DNA of 64,000 nucleotides from Casuarius casuarius (GCA_003342895.1 PTFA01000005.1:3501963-3565962), one strand, 5' to 3'; numbered from the stretch's first letter, positions 11,170 through 24,549 are shown. The notes: generated by a model from the sequence alone, not told the origin. Translations and numbers: made by a program.

Positions 11170-14100
11170 AGTACAAAATGCACGATGCATGCAGAATGAT
11201 TTTTAATTGAGGCGATGTATTTGTGATTTAAAGACNGTAGTGCCACGGTAATTCATTTCTTAAACCACTGTTAAGAGTGGGGGGAAAATTTCATTTTAGA
11301 GATTTTGTTTGTTTTAGTTCAAGCAGTTTAATTTGGGATCATTATAGTAGTAAGTCAGAACAATAACTGGCCAAACTGACACAAATGGAGCAATTCAGAT
11401 CTCTTGTCTCTGAAATACCGTTCACTGCCAAATTTATTTGATTTACGTGCCTTTTCGTGTTGATTGCTTGTTATTTGAGTGGGTTTTGGATGTGATACAT
11501 GTTTGTTTCTGGTGCTGGAATGAAGGCTGAGATGAACGGATAGCGTTCAAACAGACCTAGTGATACAATAGATGCATAAGGTTTTTTTATGCAGTTAGTT
11601 CAGAGAAAGCAATATATGGTAGACAGAATGCAGTATCAGGTTTTTCACTCTTCCTTCTCACTCTCTGCCCCTGTTCCCAACTCGCCCACTGACCAAACAT
11701 TTTGGAATCTTCCTCCTATGTAGCTTAATTGTATACAGACTTTACACAAGTTTTCAGGATGCTCTGTAAATATGGTGAGTGTTTTGATGGCAGGATTTCA
11801 TTTACAGGGAAGAATAAAATTAGGACTATATACTTGCAAGGCTTTCGTGTCCTATAAAAGACATTTTTGTTGTGCTGTGCGAGGTAGGATTGTTTAAAAA
11901 GATTTCATTATCAATGCATGATTAATGTTTATATGCAATTTGAATTAGAGCTGACTTAAATGAGGGGCACTAAAATTTGTTTCTAAAGCACTGTTGTACC
12001 CCAAATAGTAAGCTAAAATGTTACTTCTGCAGGTATTTTTAGTCATGTATGGGCTTTNCCTTTCAAATAAAGCTCTTACGTTGCATCTCTCTTGCCAGGA
12101 CTGCCATTTTTATTTGGTACAGGGGAAGACACTGCTAGAGGCTTTTAATTAAAGCTATGTCAGTCCTAATTCCACCGACCTGCGTTCCGCTTTTATGCAC
12201 TAAAATGTCAGTATGTAGGAGTCTGGGAGGAAAGTTTGCAAATGTGGTTAATAGGTCACTATTGCAACATATGTGACTATGATAAATTTTTAATCTACAA
12301 GATGCTTTGCAAGTCTTACTGACTAACAAAAGTGTGCATGTGGGTTGAGGGGGTTTTATTTCTTTGAGTACTTAAATTGTCAGTGGTATATGAGCTTTTC
12401 TTATGCTTGTGGGAGCCCAGTATATATGCCTGAAGTATTTTCAGATGTNGTGTCACGCTTGCACATTGGTGGAACTGGCCGAGTATTCTTAATGGAAGCT
12501 TGTATCATCTTTGTAATTAAATACTTTTTTTTTAACCCCTTCCTTCTCCAAAATGTAAATATTCTGTTGCTGTTGAAATGGGTGAGTTATGTGAAGCTTG
12601 TTTTTAATGGACTGCAGTGGACTTGTTCACACGTGCCAGTGGCATGTCTGTAATTGTGCTGTTCGAAGTGCAGGAAACAGATTGGCTCTTGTCCTTGAAA
12701 AGCAATTAGACTTTCTCCGTTCAGACACCACCTTGAACCTAGCTGAAAGCCATAGCAAAGGAAGGGTAACCACCCCAAGGTTATTCTGTAGCTCATGTGG
12801 GATGTGTGCTGCTCTCTGATCTGTTCCTAGTGAGGCAGCTGTTGACTACAGAATTCACAGTCACTGTGGATGTGAATTACTGTCTTATTGGCAAGTCTTG
12901 ACAGAAAGCAACAATCATATTGACATAAAGGTAATGTCTTGTATACTCCTTCTTCCAGAGGTGATTTCTCCAGATTGCTAGTGGGCATTGTGTTGGGAAG
13001 CTTGCTTTTCCGCTGCCTCTGCTAAACCTGTTTCAAGGATAAATAGGGGACTCCACATTTGGCATTCTGCAGCTCTTCTCATTATATCCCCTAATGAGCA
13101 CTGTCTGTATGTCCAAATAGGCTTTGAACAAACAATTTTTATTGCTTTTTTGAATGATCGATATGCGGCTGTTGAGCACGTATTTATTATTAAATTTTAC
13201 TTTGGGTCACTGGGTCAGTCTTGATTTACAGATGCAGGATTTAAAGGCTAAACACTGTTTAATCCATTTGAGCATCTGGCCATTCATAGTAGACATTTCA
13301 TTACCATGTAACAGAGGAACTGTTAAATGTCTGTTTGAAATTAATGATTTTTTAAAGATATTTTTTANCTGTGGTAGAGTATTACAAGTGGCCATGGATT
13401 TTATGCTTAAGGCACACAAATGAGGGTCAGTGTAATCTTCTACATGATCTCATGAAGAGGATTTATTCTAGAATATTATCTTTTGGGGGCCAGCAGAGGT
13501 GATTGTTTGTACTGACTGGGTATTCTTTGTATTTTTTTTTTTTAAAGGTAAGCTCAATTTTGGTACTTCATCTCCCAAAAGAGATGCTTTGAATGAACTC
13601 CCACTTAAACAGCATCTAGAAATACAAACTTGTATACAGTGGGCTTTTCATGGTCCAATTTGTAGTATCTGTACATATCGAGCTTTCAGGGGGACATGTC
13701 ATTAAATGGTAAAATCCTGAGTTAATATATAGAAGACTGGCTTGCATATGAATGAACACAATTGTTTTCTTCAAACAGACAAGTCTTTTTGCTTTTCATT
13801 TGACACATTACAGTGGAATGCTGTTTGACATTACTTGGATGTATTTATACATTGTGTTCAGGCTACTAGCTTGCAGAGCTTATAAACATGCTAAGTTTTA
13901 GATACGCTTTTTTCCTGCAATCTACTGCTGTATTTTGAATTAAAAATACCAAATAAAAACAAAAGCAAGCCCAGCCTCTGTACTGTGTCCTTAGAGAAGC
14001 ATGGCTGTTTTGAGGTTAAAAGCTGCAGTTCGCCCTGAACAGCTAACTGGTTTGGAAAGTCCGGCTGCCAGCTTACAAACTGTTCTGCTTGCAACTCACA

Positions 14101-15660
14101 CGAAATAATGGAGTCCTCGGGACACTGGATGTGGGAGGATAAACCTGCTGACACAGGCGCCGCTACTGTTGGTCTGTTTGCAAGGCCTTGGTAATGTAAA
14201 ATTGCTTGTGTCTTTTATGCTTTGTATGGGTGTGGACAAATGCAGGCCTTAACACTTTTTTTGATGGTACTAGAAATTGCTGTACCAGATTTTAGAAAAC
14301 GTGAAATCGTTTAATGTGTTTTAAAGCAGATCACTGTGTTAAACTGGTGCAGTGAGATTATGCATAATTAAATGTGAGAAAGTGGCAATATAAAGATTAA
14401 TGATATATTTATGAATTGCGACAGGGTTTTTTTAGTCTTTTCCAGAGGGGGGTTACATTTAGTAGAGAAGTGCTTTTGTCCTTCACTATTGCAATGTCTA
14501 GCTGAGGAATCTGAAGACTCAGAGCTGTTCTGCAAATGAATTCAGAAAACATCCCTCCAAGGCGATCATTGTTCAGGCTTCAAAGTTAGGAGAAGAATAG
14601 AGTGGGGGTAAATGACTTAAAGGAGCTAGCAGCAGGATATCTTGAAGTGCAATTATTTTTAAGAAGTTTTCCATTTCCTCCGGTTGCTCTTATTATACAC
14701 AATAATTACCTNTTATTTTAAGTATAGGAGTATTACTTGGACTGGTAGAGACATGGGAATTGTTTACTTTGTTATGAGTATATGAGCAAAGCAAGAACTT
14801 GGGTACATTTGGGAAAAGTGGAACTCGGGATTGGAAGAAGCTATTTGGTCACTGAGTTTCCTTCTCACAGAAAAGATACTTATGTCTCATTTAGATGTTC
14901 AGTGGACTTTTCTTTTGGCACACTGAGAAACACAGATTGTTACAAGCTGTTGGAAACAAACTTTAAACTATAGTAAATGACCAAAAGCCAATGTTACAGT
15001 GTGCNTCAGAAACTGAGCAAGAGAGACTGAAGTCATTGCCTGTGTCATGAGCTTGCTGTTAGCAGGATATGTAAGCAGGCACTTGAGAAATGAATTCCAC
15101 TAGTTGCATGATGCTTACCTGAAGTCAGTAGCCATGGCCAGTCTCCAGTGCTTCAGAGGAAAAGGTGCCCAAAACAGCTGAATTTTGGATCAGAGGGAAA
15201 AAAGTCCTCAAGTCCTGAAAGACGGCTAGTAGAAGCCCTGAGGCATGGGCTCTGCTGACTTTTGCCAGCACCTGTGCAAAGTTTTCATTGTATGGTCCTG
15301 CTACCGTTGGGGAGGAGGGAAGGGTGTATTTGCAGGCCAAGGGTACTGCTTAATGTTTTTGTGTCAAGGTTAAAGAATGCCTTTATAAGCCACATGCACT
15401 GCAAATACTGTTTGTGAGGTGATTGCTTTCCTATTGATCAGTGTTGTACATTATGAACAACTGATGTCGTGTCTTTTGACTGGATCTGGTTAACTTGTAA
15501 CAAGAGAACTGAAAATACAAATAAATTCAATAGAGAAATTCGCTGTCTCATTAGTGTAACTGTTAAATATTTGAGATACGTTTAGATAAGTTGCTTATGA
15601 ATATTTCTGTTTGTGATGTACAGTTCTCCCTTGGTATTGCTGCTGACTGACTGGATGACC
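11170..15660. other. Non-coding; no exon recognised
   Basis: AT-rich sequence, probably intron or upstream flank of FGD4. Only short chance open frames are seen, with T-runs near 12525 and 13529 and four single Ns. No repeat family was recognised in it. Confidence 0.6.
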
Positions 15661-15664
15661 AAAG

Positions 15665-16110
15665 TCTATCGTCAAACTGAAGAGAGTCTAGCAGAGGGTC
15701 ACGTCAGTGATTGGAAGGGCCAGAGCATACGATGTCCTCAAAGAGAGACTGAGAACTGAGCTTGTTTAGCCTGTAGAAGAGAAGGCTATGGGGGCATTTA
15801 ATTATAATCTTCAATTATCTATTGGAGGCTTTAAAGAAGACAGAGTTGGAGTCTTCTTGGAGTCAGACAAAGGAAGGACAAGAAGCAACAGGAACAAGTT
15901 GCAATTGGGAAAATTTTATTTGGACAAAAGGAAAAAAAGTCTTCCCTCTAAGATTGGTGCAACATGGGAAAAGGTGCCCAGAGAGGTTGGGGAATCTCCA
16001 TCTGCAGAGATATTTAAGACTTGACAAGATCCAGATCCAACTTTGAAGTTAGCTCCACTTTGAATAAGGGGTTCAAGTAGATAACCTTCAGAGCTCCCAA
16101 ACCAATTTTT
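15665..16110 (+). mobile_element. Diverged CR1 LINE 3' fragment
   Basis: The sequence follows the 3' part of the avian CR1 consensus in order: GTCTAGCAGAGGGTCACG, GAGCTTGTTTAGCCTG with TAGAAGAGAAGGCT, GGCTTTAAAGAAGACAGAG, AGGACAAGAAGCAACAGG, TGCCCAGAGAGGTTGGGGAA, CTCCATCTGCAGAGATATTT and a final CTTCAGAGCTCCCAAACC. It holds no intact reverse transcriptase: only the extreme 3' end of ORF2 and the untranslated end are present, as in most 5'-truncated CR1 copies. The terminal 8-bp repeats are lost. Many substitutions and small indels mark it as old. CR1 is the main LINE of birds, crocodilians and turtles, so this is also the best lineage marker in the window. Confidence 0.9.
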
Positions 16111-16114
16111 TGTA

Positions 16115-19100
16115 TTTTTTTTTTTTTAAATCAATGGGAGTTATCTGACACAGTACTGGGTTGTAAAAAATGAGGGTCTTGAGACTGTTTCTGTGAAGTC
16201 TTGGTATTTATCTTAATATTTTTGAATAATTAATACTATAACTCTACACACAGCAGGAAATATAATTGAGTTAGTTCACAAATCTAAGTGTGTCTGTTGC
16301 TGGACATGCATACTTTATGGATGTTTTGCTAGAGGGCGAGTAATTTTATTAACTAGAGCAGTAAAGTGTGAGACAATTTTTTTCATTCCAGATTTGATTA
16401 AAGCTACCATCTTGTGTGTTACTAGTTAATAACTAGGAGTAAAGGAGTAGTTCTTTATATTAGGCATCCACTTTTACAAAGGAATTCTTGTGGAACATTT
16501 TTGCAAGACATGTCTGTGCTTTCAGGCAAGAGATTTGTACTTAATTGTAAATGCTTTTCCAGCTGTTGATCTTCTGAGAATCCNTTGCTGCAATTTTTTA
16601 TGCTTCCTGTTGTTGTTTATGCAGTGTGCAGACATCTGCTGGCTTGTGCATGCTTTTGACTAGTGCTTTGATTCTATGGCTTTCTAGGGAGCAGCACTCA
16701 CCTTCATGAAGACTTCATATAGATGCAGCTAACCTTGGTGTTAAAGTATTCCAGCTTGTTGGTTCCATTTGTACTTGTAATAACACTTTTTGAAAAAGAT
16801 CCATATTCAGCTGCCCAAATAAGTAGAAGTTGTGGCTATAGCTCTGAGTATCTGGTTTACTTGGACTTCATAGATTTGGTAGCTAAGATTGAAACAAAGT
16901 ACCCAAGCAGACCTTCTCAACAAAGGCTCGTGAACTCTGCCTGAAATGGGGATGGGGCTTCAGAAGACCTGAATTCCAGTCTCTTCTACAGTTAGGATTT
17001 TTGTTTTGCATGCTTGAGGTAGTGTGATGTGCAGTTCNCAGGAGTTCTGTAGATCACAGCTGCTGTTTGAATGGTAGAGAAAATAGGCTCAAGACCTTCT
17101 GATACTCTTTCCAAGAACAAGTTGATCTTGTAATGAGGTATTACTGCAGGGCAGGACTTGAACTTCTAACTTGAATTTTTCCTTCTTAGCGTTTCTTCCT
17201 CAGTCCCTGCATCTCTTTTGTGCTTCTGTCCCATCTCCTACAGATGAGTTAATCTTTTTGTCTTTGTCATCTTAAAAAGGTCACTGATGCTAAGGAAGAT
17301 GAGTGAAAGCACAAAATATCTTGTCTATAATTCAGCATAGCTAGTGAAGGTCTCCCATGTCATGCTTGCAGCAGTTACACTGAGACTGAGACAAATGTAT
17401 TACCTGGAAGAAATATTTTGATGCTGTTCTTACCTGCGTTCAACATGGTGAACAACCAAAGGTAGCTAAAATATCAGAAGGCTTCACAGGTTAGATGAGA
17501 TTACCTTTTTAATTTTTTAAAGTTCCTGTGCCACTTTTCTTTACAGCTGTAATAGTTCTTTGGCAGCTATAGGCACCAAATCAGTTTCCATGAGTAGTTT
17601 CCATGAGTATTTTCCATGAGTATATTTTATGTCAGTTCTCTTCAGTAACTCTTACTCATGCCATTGCTTGGAGCCATATTTTGCTGTTATGACTTGGACG
17701 CCCACTGTAAGGCATCTGGCAGGTCTTTTTGTCCTTTGGCTTGTCAAGATTTCTGTGTGACTCAGTTTTAAATGTGTAAGCTGCTACAAACAAGCTCTTA
17801 GAGATGAAGATAGTTACTAAGTCAAACTAAAATAGAAGACTTAGTGATAGAGCTTTATCTAAGAACTGAAACTCAACACTTAAATTCTAATAAGGATGAA
17901 ATATTCACATTTAGCAGTGTGAGCATTGTCTGCACTCATTAATAAAGTTGGCAATACCGTACTGCTGTCTGTTAGCATTTTGTTGCTTTGGTAAGTCAAC
18001 TCGTTTTAAAACCTGGTCCAAGACACTATAGTTAAAAACCCTGCACACCAATTTTTCCTCATTTAACTGCATGTTCTGCAGACTGGTCTGGCTTCTGGCA
18101 TAACAGGATGATTCCTTGAGTTTTGATTTTTGTATGGGCATCTATGAAGGTGCTTTTATCAAGTATAAAATCTAGTCCTTCTGGACAATAGACTTTTCTA
18201 GACTTGTCTTATTGTTGATGTTATTTTGGTATGACTGGGAATATTCCAAAATTTTCCTGTTGGAAAATTCTGAAAACTGTAGAATGCTTTTTGCTTGCTG
18301 TTTAACAAAGATTAAAACTTCCTTTGGTAGCTGAGATTTTTGTATGTGCGTATGTCTTCTATTTAATGCCCTCTGCTTGTGTGAATCATCCATGAAGCTA
18401 AAAGAAATGTGATATTACTGCCATTTAGTATTAGATCTCTTTCAGTGCAAATGTTAATGATAGAACTAAGCAGCCAGGAACCAATACTGTATGATACAGA
18501 AAAACAATGCACAGGACACAGTCATTATGAAAAGGAAAAGCTGCTCAATCTAACATGTTTTACCTGTAGTACTTCAATATTGTAGTCTATTCATCATGTT
18601 TCAATGTATGAAGATTCTTTTCTTTGTAGGTCACTGAAACTGCTTTAGTCCAGCTTTTCTCAAAATCATGTGGAATTTTAAAATCTTTTTCCATAAGAAG
18701 GACAACAGTGAAATTTAACTGTGTGTCTTGTTGCTGGCACCTTTTCTAATTCTAGGTGTTTAGAGTTCATAGATAGCAGTAAAATAACTGTAGGGAAAAG
18801 CTTATTGATTGCTTTCGTATTAAAGTAAATGATGAACAGCTATTACTGGCTGGCTGATGAGGGCTGGGGTGTGGATAGCAGTAACTTAAAGGAAATTATA
18901 GTTTCATTAGTTCTGATGTGGTCTCTGAGAAAGCTGTGTTTAACCATCAGTGTAACATTTTTATATAAGTAAAAAGTCAAAGCTGTCTCTGGTCTTGCAC
19001 CTTCATTGCACCAAGAGGTGAAATACGCTTGTTAAACTTCTGTTATTTGTTGCCACACTCTATTATTACCTTCCCCTTCTGAAAGGATTTGACCTGGGGA

Positions 19101-20250
19101 ATTCCTTCTGATGATTTTTCTCTAGACACTTGAGTTTAGCAAGGTTAGATGGACTGGAGGAAAGCAGTAATATGTATTAATGGCAGGCCTAAAGGCTCTG
19201 TAAAGAAGGTCCCAGTTTGCTGACTATCCTGGAAATACCAAATTATATTGGTCCTAATAGCGCCAAGCCAAAAGACTAAAGCTGTTTGTATATTTGAGGC
19301 AAGAGGAAATAGGCACAAACAGATAGTGGATTTTTTTTTTCTGTTATGAAACATTTTTAGGAGCTGATGTGCTTTGGAGAAGGTTAGTCTGAGACTTTTT
19401 ATAAAGTGATGGGGACAGTNGTGAAGGGTTGAAGGGGAAGGGCAACAGCATTGTGCCATCAAGTTTCTCTTCCCCAAAAAGCATACAATCAGAGTTAAGG
19501 TAGCATAGGTTAAAAAAAAAATGCTTATGTTGTCCCATATTATGTGCCAGAAATATAAATGGGATTGAGGAAGAGATTAAACAAATTCATGGAGAATATG
19601 TCAGCAGCTGGTAGACACAGTGGCACAAATGCATCTGTTGACTCAGGTGATCCCTAAAGAGCTGATGCTGGAAGTTGTGGGACTGAGGGAAGGATCATCA
19701 TGTATTTGCTGCCTTCTGCCATAGGTTATCTAAGCATTTGCTGCTGATTCTTTTCAGACACAGAATATTTTATTGGATGGTCATTTTTCTAACCCTGTTT
19801 AATAGTTCATGTGCTCTGGAGCTGTACTCTGGAAATGTACTGATGTGTCCCACTGGTGTTTGTTCTTTCATGCTGTTTTTTTATTAACTCAAAGCAAGAA
19901 TAATTTGCGCCTTATTTTTAATATCTGTCACTGCACAAACTTGCTTTTTCATTAATATTTGTATATGGAAAGAAAATCGTTGTCACTATGTTCTGACCTG
20001 TTTCACTTTCGAGTCTTTCTGCCATCTTTGATTTCCAGCATGGCACATGTAATTTTTAAATTGTGGAGGCAGCCATTCACTAAACTGCTAAATTTAAGTA
20101 AAATCCTAATTCTTTTTGGTGACCAAAAGCTAAATTAACTGGAAAGTGGCAGTCTGTGTTCTTAAGCTGTTTTGTGAAGATGTTAAATGAGCAATATATT
20201 GAATCTGTGAAGGTGAATAAAGATGGGTGGCACAACACTATTATTAGGTC
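16115..20250. other. Non-coding; no exon recognised
   Basis: AT-rich sequence with only short chance frames. A segment near 16950-17000 (AGACCTGAATTCCAGTCTC) faintly resembles a SINE B-box region but is too short to assign. The 13-bp triple repeat at 17583 is listed separately. Confidence 0.55.
17583..17621 (+). repeat. 13-bp tandem repeat, three copies
   Basis: The unit AGTTTCCATGAGT occurs three times in direct succession at 17583, 17596 and 17609. The third copy begins ATTTTCC (one mismatch). Confidence 0.9.
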
Positions 20251-20254
20251 ATAG

Positions 20255-20322
20255 CTTTCCTTTTTTCTTTCTTTTTTTTTCTTTTGCCTTCTGTTTCTTC
20301 TTTTTTTTCCCCACCCCCCTTT
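20255..20322 (+). repeat. Polypyrimidine tract
   Basis: About 68 bases are almost wholly C and T, starting as CTTTCC and ending in CCCCACCCCCC. It is followed within 40 bases by a GC-richer block (20350-20600) with purine-rich GAGGAGG motifs. Such tracts can form triplex DNA; no function is claimed. Confidence 0.8.
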
Positions 20323-23092
20323 AAAACGTATGGGTCTTTTTGTGGTGACAACTGGAACCTTGCTACCTACCGGGGAGGCACCAGAGCTGCTCTACTGGCC
20401 TAGCTCCACTGGGCTTTATTAGTTTAGTCTTATATCCTGGCTGGCAGGAGAGTGCAGTGTCAAGGGGGAGCATCGCTGTTAGTAATGCTGTAATACGGTA
20501 ATACTGCCGCCTGGGAGGAGGTAGCAGCTGCGGAGGAGGCAGGAGGCAGCCTGAAGAAGCAGCCGTCTTGAGGGGGAAGGAATGCGGGGGAGAAAGCAGT
20601 AGAGACAACATGAGATGAGGCAGAGCTACTGAGTCATGGGTTCTTCTCTTTGGGTTTATTTGCAAAATGTGTGTGAGTGCAATAGGATGGACAGCACTAT
20701 AAATAGTAATTTCCTTTTTGGTAAATCATGACAGCATGAAGCTTTTCTCTCAATTCTGTAAAAGCTAGAAAAATGTGACTTTAAAAAAAAAGGAAGCATA
20801 AGACATGTTGAACTTCTAAGGCTTTTTTTTAAACAGGGGAAATTGGCAAGTCAAGCCCAAGCTGATAAAGGCAAAGTCAGTGAACACATCCCACCTTAAA
20901 AATAAAAATCCTTTAACAATTGCTGATCTTTCTTTGTTAGAGAAGATTAGTTAACAAATGAACCACAGGCTCCTGGATATTCTTTAGAGCATTGGAAATA
21001 GTTTAAGCTACAAAAAAACAGCTTTGTAAAGTTAGACTAAATCATATAGTTGCAATCACAAGTGCATCCCTTCTGTAAATGCTAGTAGTTTATATGTCAG
21101 TGACTTGGCATGCAGAGGTGTTTAGTATAGTTCTTTGATTTTGTAGAGCTATGACCATTGAATTATTTGTTTGGAGGGTTTTTTAATTGCTTGTATTGCT
21201 GTAATGCTGGGACCAAATTACAGACCAAGATTCTACAGTGACAAGTGCTGCACAAACCTAGGACAAGAAGGTAGACTTTTCCCCAGAGAACTGCCATTAC
21301 AAGTCTTTTGGGTTTTTGCACCACTAGTGTGGTTGTCTCTTTGGGGCACATGATACGGTGCTTAACAGCTGAGCTGGAAAGAAACAAACAAAAAAAATGT
21401 GATGCAAAAAAACTGCTCTTTGCTTTGTAATTATGGCATAGTAATTGTACATCACACCTGCCTGGAGACTGCTTGTCTTAAAGCCTTGCATGTGAACCAG
21501 GAGAGCTGAGGAAAGAATAGTTTTTGATTTCAGAACTGGGAGGGAAATGTCCTTATAACAAACTTGTTTCTGATTGGGCTTCAGATCTGGGATCTCTCCT
21601 GGGTTTCTCACCTTGATGGGGACTAGTAACCCTTTTTTTAAAGGCTTTGTTGTAACTCTGCCTTTTGTTGTTGTACCAGTACCTGAATTCCCATTCCTAA
21701 ACTTTTTTTTTCCCCTCTTGCTATTCTGTCTGGTTGTTGTACCTTGAGTTGTACCACTGCTTCCTCCTTCCTCTCTTACATGCCTGTGTGGCAAAGCTTG
21801 AAGGATGGAGCTTAATGAGACAGCAAATAACTTGCTCTGCTATTGGAAGGGATCCTTCTCTCTCTGCTGACACTGATGCTTCTCTGAGCTCGTGGGTCAG
21901 TTCAGCTTGCTAGATTAACAGAATAATCTAAAAGAAAATGGATACGTTTCTGGCAGGTTAGTGAGCTGGACTGGCTTGCTGCGCTGCCAGACAAGACTCA
22001 TGGCGAGGAGGGGAGGAGCAGGGTGTTCCTGCACCGGCAGCCAGCCAGCAGCTTGGCAAGGCTGTCCTGTTGGGCTGCACGCCGATTCTCACGCCTTGCT
22101 TCTCTTCAGGATGTTAGGCAACCGAGTGTGACTGTCATTCTTCATGTACCCATGCAAGGGCCCTTGTCAACGCCTCGCAGCTACTGCAGTCAATCACCAT
22201 TAACCTCTGCAGTGGTCAGGGTGTGCCCCGTTGCCGTCCCTGGGTGTGGTGTCAGAGCTGAGCTGATGTGACCGTCTGGCACGGGGACGGGCAGTCGTGC
22301 TCTGAGCTGCGCAGCCCTGCAGTCCCCACTGCACACCTGGAGCTTGTCATTTCCTACAAAACACTGGCGCAGCTTGCTAGCCCAAGAGAAAACTGCTCAC
22401 TTTGCCTGCGGGGGGTGTTCCTGCTGGGCTAGCAGCTTGCGTTAGCTTATCATGGGCTGGATGTTTTTACAAGGGAGGACATGACTGTAGCTGGAAGGGG
22501 GAAATGATGGAAGTGGGATCTGATGCGTTTTGGTAGTGGAGGCATTAAACTGGCATGCAACTATAACATTAACCACATCCTTGGTGCTGTTATCTCCCTC
22601 CCTTGGCAGAAAGGGAAACTACTGAACACTCATGTGGTTTTCTTCATTTGTAGTGCTTGGTGGTTGGCTGTCTGATTTTTTTTTTTCACTTTTTTATTAT
22701 TATTATCTTTTTAGCCATTTGCTTTGTTGCCATATTTAGGCTCTGCAGTTTTACTCTCTGTCTTTGGTGATCAAAGGCAGGAAGCTCCCATCGTGTCCTC
22801 TGTTGCAATCAAAGAAACCACAAAGCACCAGTGGTAGGACTTGCTTGGGCTCTTGCACATGGCTGAGGCCTCAGTATTCTTGGCAGTGCTCTAAAACAAA
22901 GTAGATGATAGTCATTGCTTTAGTACAGCCAGAAGATGCAGGCAGGAGGGACAGTAACAGCAAAGCCACTGACCCTCTTTGTCCAGCAGGCCTGGATCAG
23001 TGCAGCGTTCTCCCGAATTTTGATCTAGGCCAGAATACACTCCTGCCTACCTGCAGTGCCGAAGGTGTCCTCGGGGTGGGGGGGTGGGGAAA

Positions 23093-23126
23093 TGTGTGTG
23101 TGTGTGTGTGCACATGCGCACGCACC
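23093..23126 (+). repeat. TG microsatellite with alternating purine-pyrimidine tail
   Basis: (TG)9 at 23093-23110 is followed by CACATGCGCACGCAC, which continues the alternation of purine and pyrimidine with few breaks. This is the kind of sequence able to adopt Z-DNA. Confidence 0.85.
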
Positions 23127-23272
23127 TGCGCCTTCCCCAGGGGGATTTGCAGATTTTATTTTGCCTTTTTCTGGGAGCATCTGTTCAAAACAACAGTATA
23201 TTTGTAGGTCCACTCCTAGGCAAGTTTAAGTTGTGTGTGCGTGTGGGTTTTTTTTAATTTTTATTTTTTAAG

Positions 23273-23306
23273 ATATGTTTCATATTCAGATATGGTTCAT
23301 ATTCAG
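23273..23306 (+). repeat. 17-bp tandem duplication
   Basis: ATATGTTTCATATTCAG at 23273-23289 is repeated at 23290-23306 with a single T-to-G difference. Confidence 0.9.
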
Positions 23307-24194
23307 CCTTCTGCAGAAAATCACTTGTTACTGATTTGAGATTATCCCAAGAATCAAGAAAAGGGCAGGATGTAGAAGGCGGTACAGAACGGGGGTTCAG
23401 AGTGGGACAAGGGTGTGTGGTGTCTCGCTAACTAATCCCATACTGAACCCCTCCACACACTAGTGCAGGGCTTCTGGGGCAGGCTTTTAACAGTACCTTG
23501 AAAACTATTTGGGGATAGGGACAAAGCACGTTTTCATTTCTGCCCAGGACCAGACTACTGTGTTTTTGAAGTACTGGGGTGTAAAGAAAAAAAGGAAAGA
23601 GGTTAGGTAACAGTGTGAGCCAACCGCACCTGCCTTATAGGAGCCCTGTGAAAGGTGCCTTTTAGTTGTTGCTTTTTGCCTTTTTCAGAGTAATAGAGCT
23701 GCTTAAAGGTCTGTCGCTGGGGAAGAAAGGAGGAGGGGGGAACTTTCAATGCAGAGCCCTGCTAAGTTGAAGTTCACAAGTGCTCCTGCTGCATTCCATC
23801 TGCCAGAGCGACATTTGGGGTTACCAAGCCTTTGGATGGGACAAAAATCACTGTTTCACTGTCACTGTCTTGCAGAAACTTCATATCATGTCCTGATACA
23901 GCATCCTCAGCAAACCTATTCAAGCACTCTGTGCCATGCTTTCTTTCAAAGGAGTCTGCAGTAACAAGCCAGTTGAAGGCAGACATGCTGAATGTTAGTT
24001 TGTGATTCACTGTCACATGAGCTAATTTATTTTCGGGGGTGTGTGTCAGTATGCAAGATTGTCNGAGTAGCTCTTGAATACTTTGTTCAATCTTTTTAGA
24101 TTTCGTAGCAGCACTCGTAGTCACACAACTTGTTTCTCAACTCTGGCTTCATCAGGTTAGCAGATAAGAATATTCAAAAGATTCAAGTAAATAA

Positions 24195-24305
24195 TTTGAG
24201 TTTCCTTATTTGCAAAGTGGGGAAAATAGAGAGAGGGCTTGTGAAATTAGTTTAAAGAGTGCTTGGAGGTGGAAAGCAGAGTAAGTGCTGTATATTTATC
24301 ATGAG
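24195..24305 (+). repeat. MIR/CORE-SINE-like 3' end
   Basis: The sequence reads GAGTTTCCTTATTTGCAAAG then TGGGGAAAATAGAG, GTGAAATTAGTTTAAAGAG, TGCTTGGAGG and AGTAAGTGCTGTATATTTAT. This is the block order of the MIR 3' half (CAGTTTCC.CAT.TGTAAAATGGGGATAA, GTGAGGATTAAATGAG, AGTAAGTGCT.AATAAAT). The tRNA-like head is missing or unrecognisable. The call is from recalled consensus. Confidence 0.6.
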
Positions 24306-24348
24306 ACACTTGTATAAACTCTCAATTACTGGAATGATGGAGTCATTC

Positions 24349-24390
24349 CAATGAGCCAATGATTTGCTCATGACAATGAGCCAATGATTT
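24349..24390 (+). repeat. 17-bp direct repeat pair
   Basis: CAATGAGCCAATGATTT occurs at 24349-24365 and again at 24374-24390 without mismatch. An AT-rich patch of repeated TATTCATA motifs follows at 24485-24546. Confidence 0.9.
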
Positions 24391-24549
24391 CAATTTGAAG
24401 TAAATTAATTTCATAGAATCTAACTAGTCTATTATGCATGTCTCTGGACCAAAAACATGCTGGTTTTAGTTTGAATAGTCATTTTATTCATACTATATTC
24501 ATATTATATTATTCATATATATTCATATTGTATATTCATACTATATACC

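Larger units (their letters stand above)
20690..24180. other. Non-coding; GC-richer patch near 22.0-22.3 kb
   Basis: No exon was recognised. The part around 21,950-22,330 is GC-richer with several CpGs. The longest minus-strand open frame of the window (21324-21794) falls here, but it reads as low-complexity Thr/Gly/Lys sequence with no recognisable domain and no splice support. Confidence 0.5.

Noticed and set aside
20499..20508. TAATACTGCC, the opening of the miR-200b mature sequence
   Set aside because: The match stops after ten bases and no hairpin partner was found, so it is a chance seed match.
21324..21794. Longest minus-strand open frame (156 codons)
   Set aside because: Low-complexity Thr/Gly/Lys sequence without a known domain or splice support; such lengths arise by chance in a window this size.
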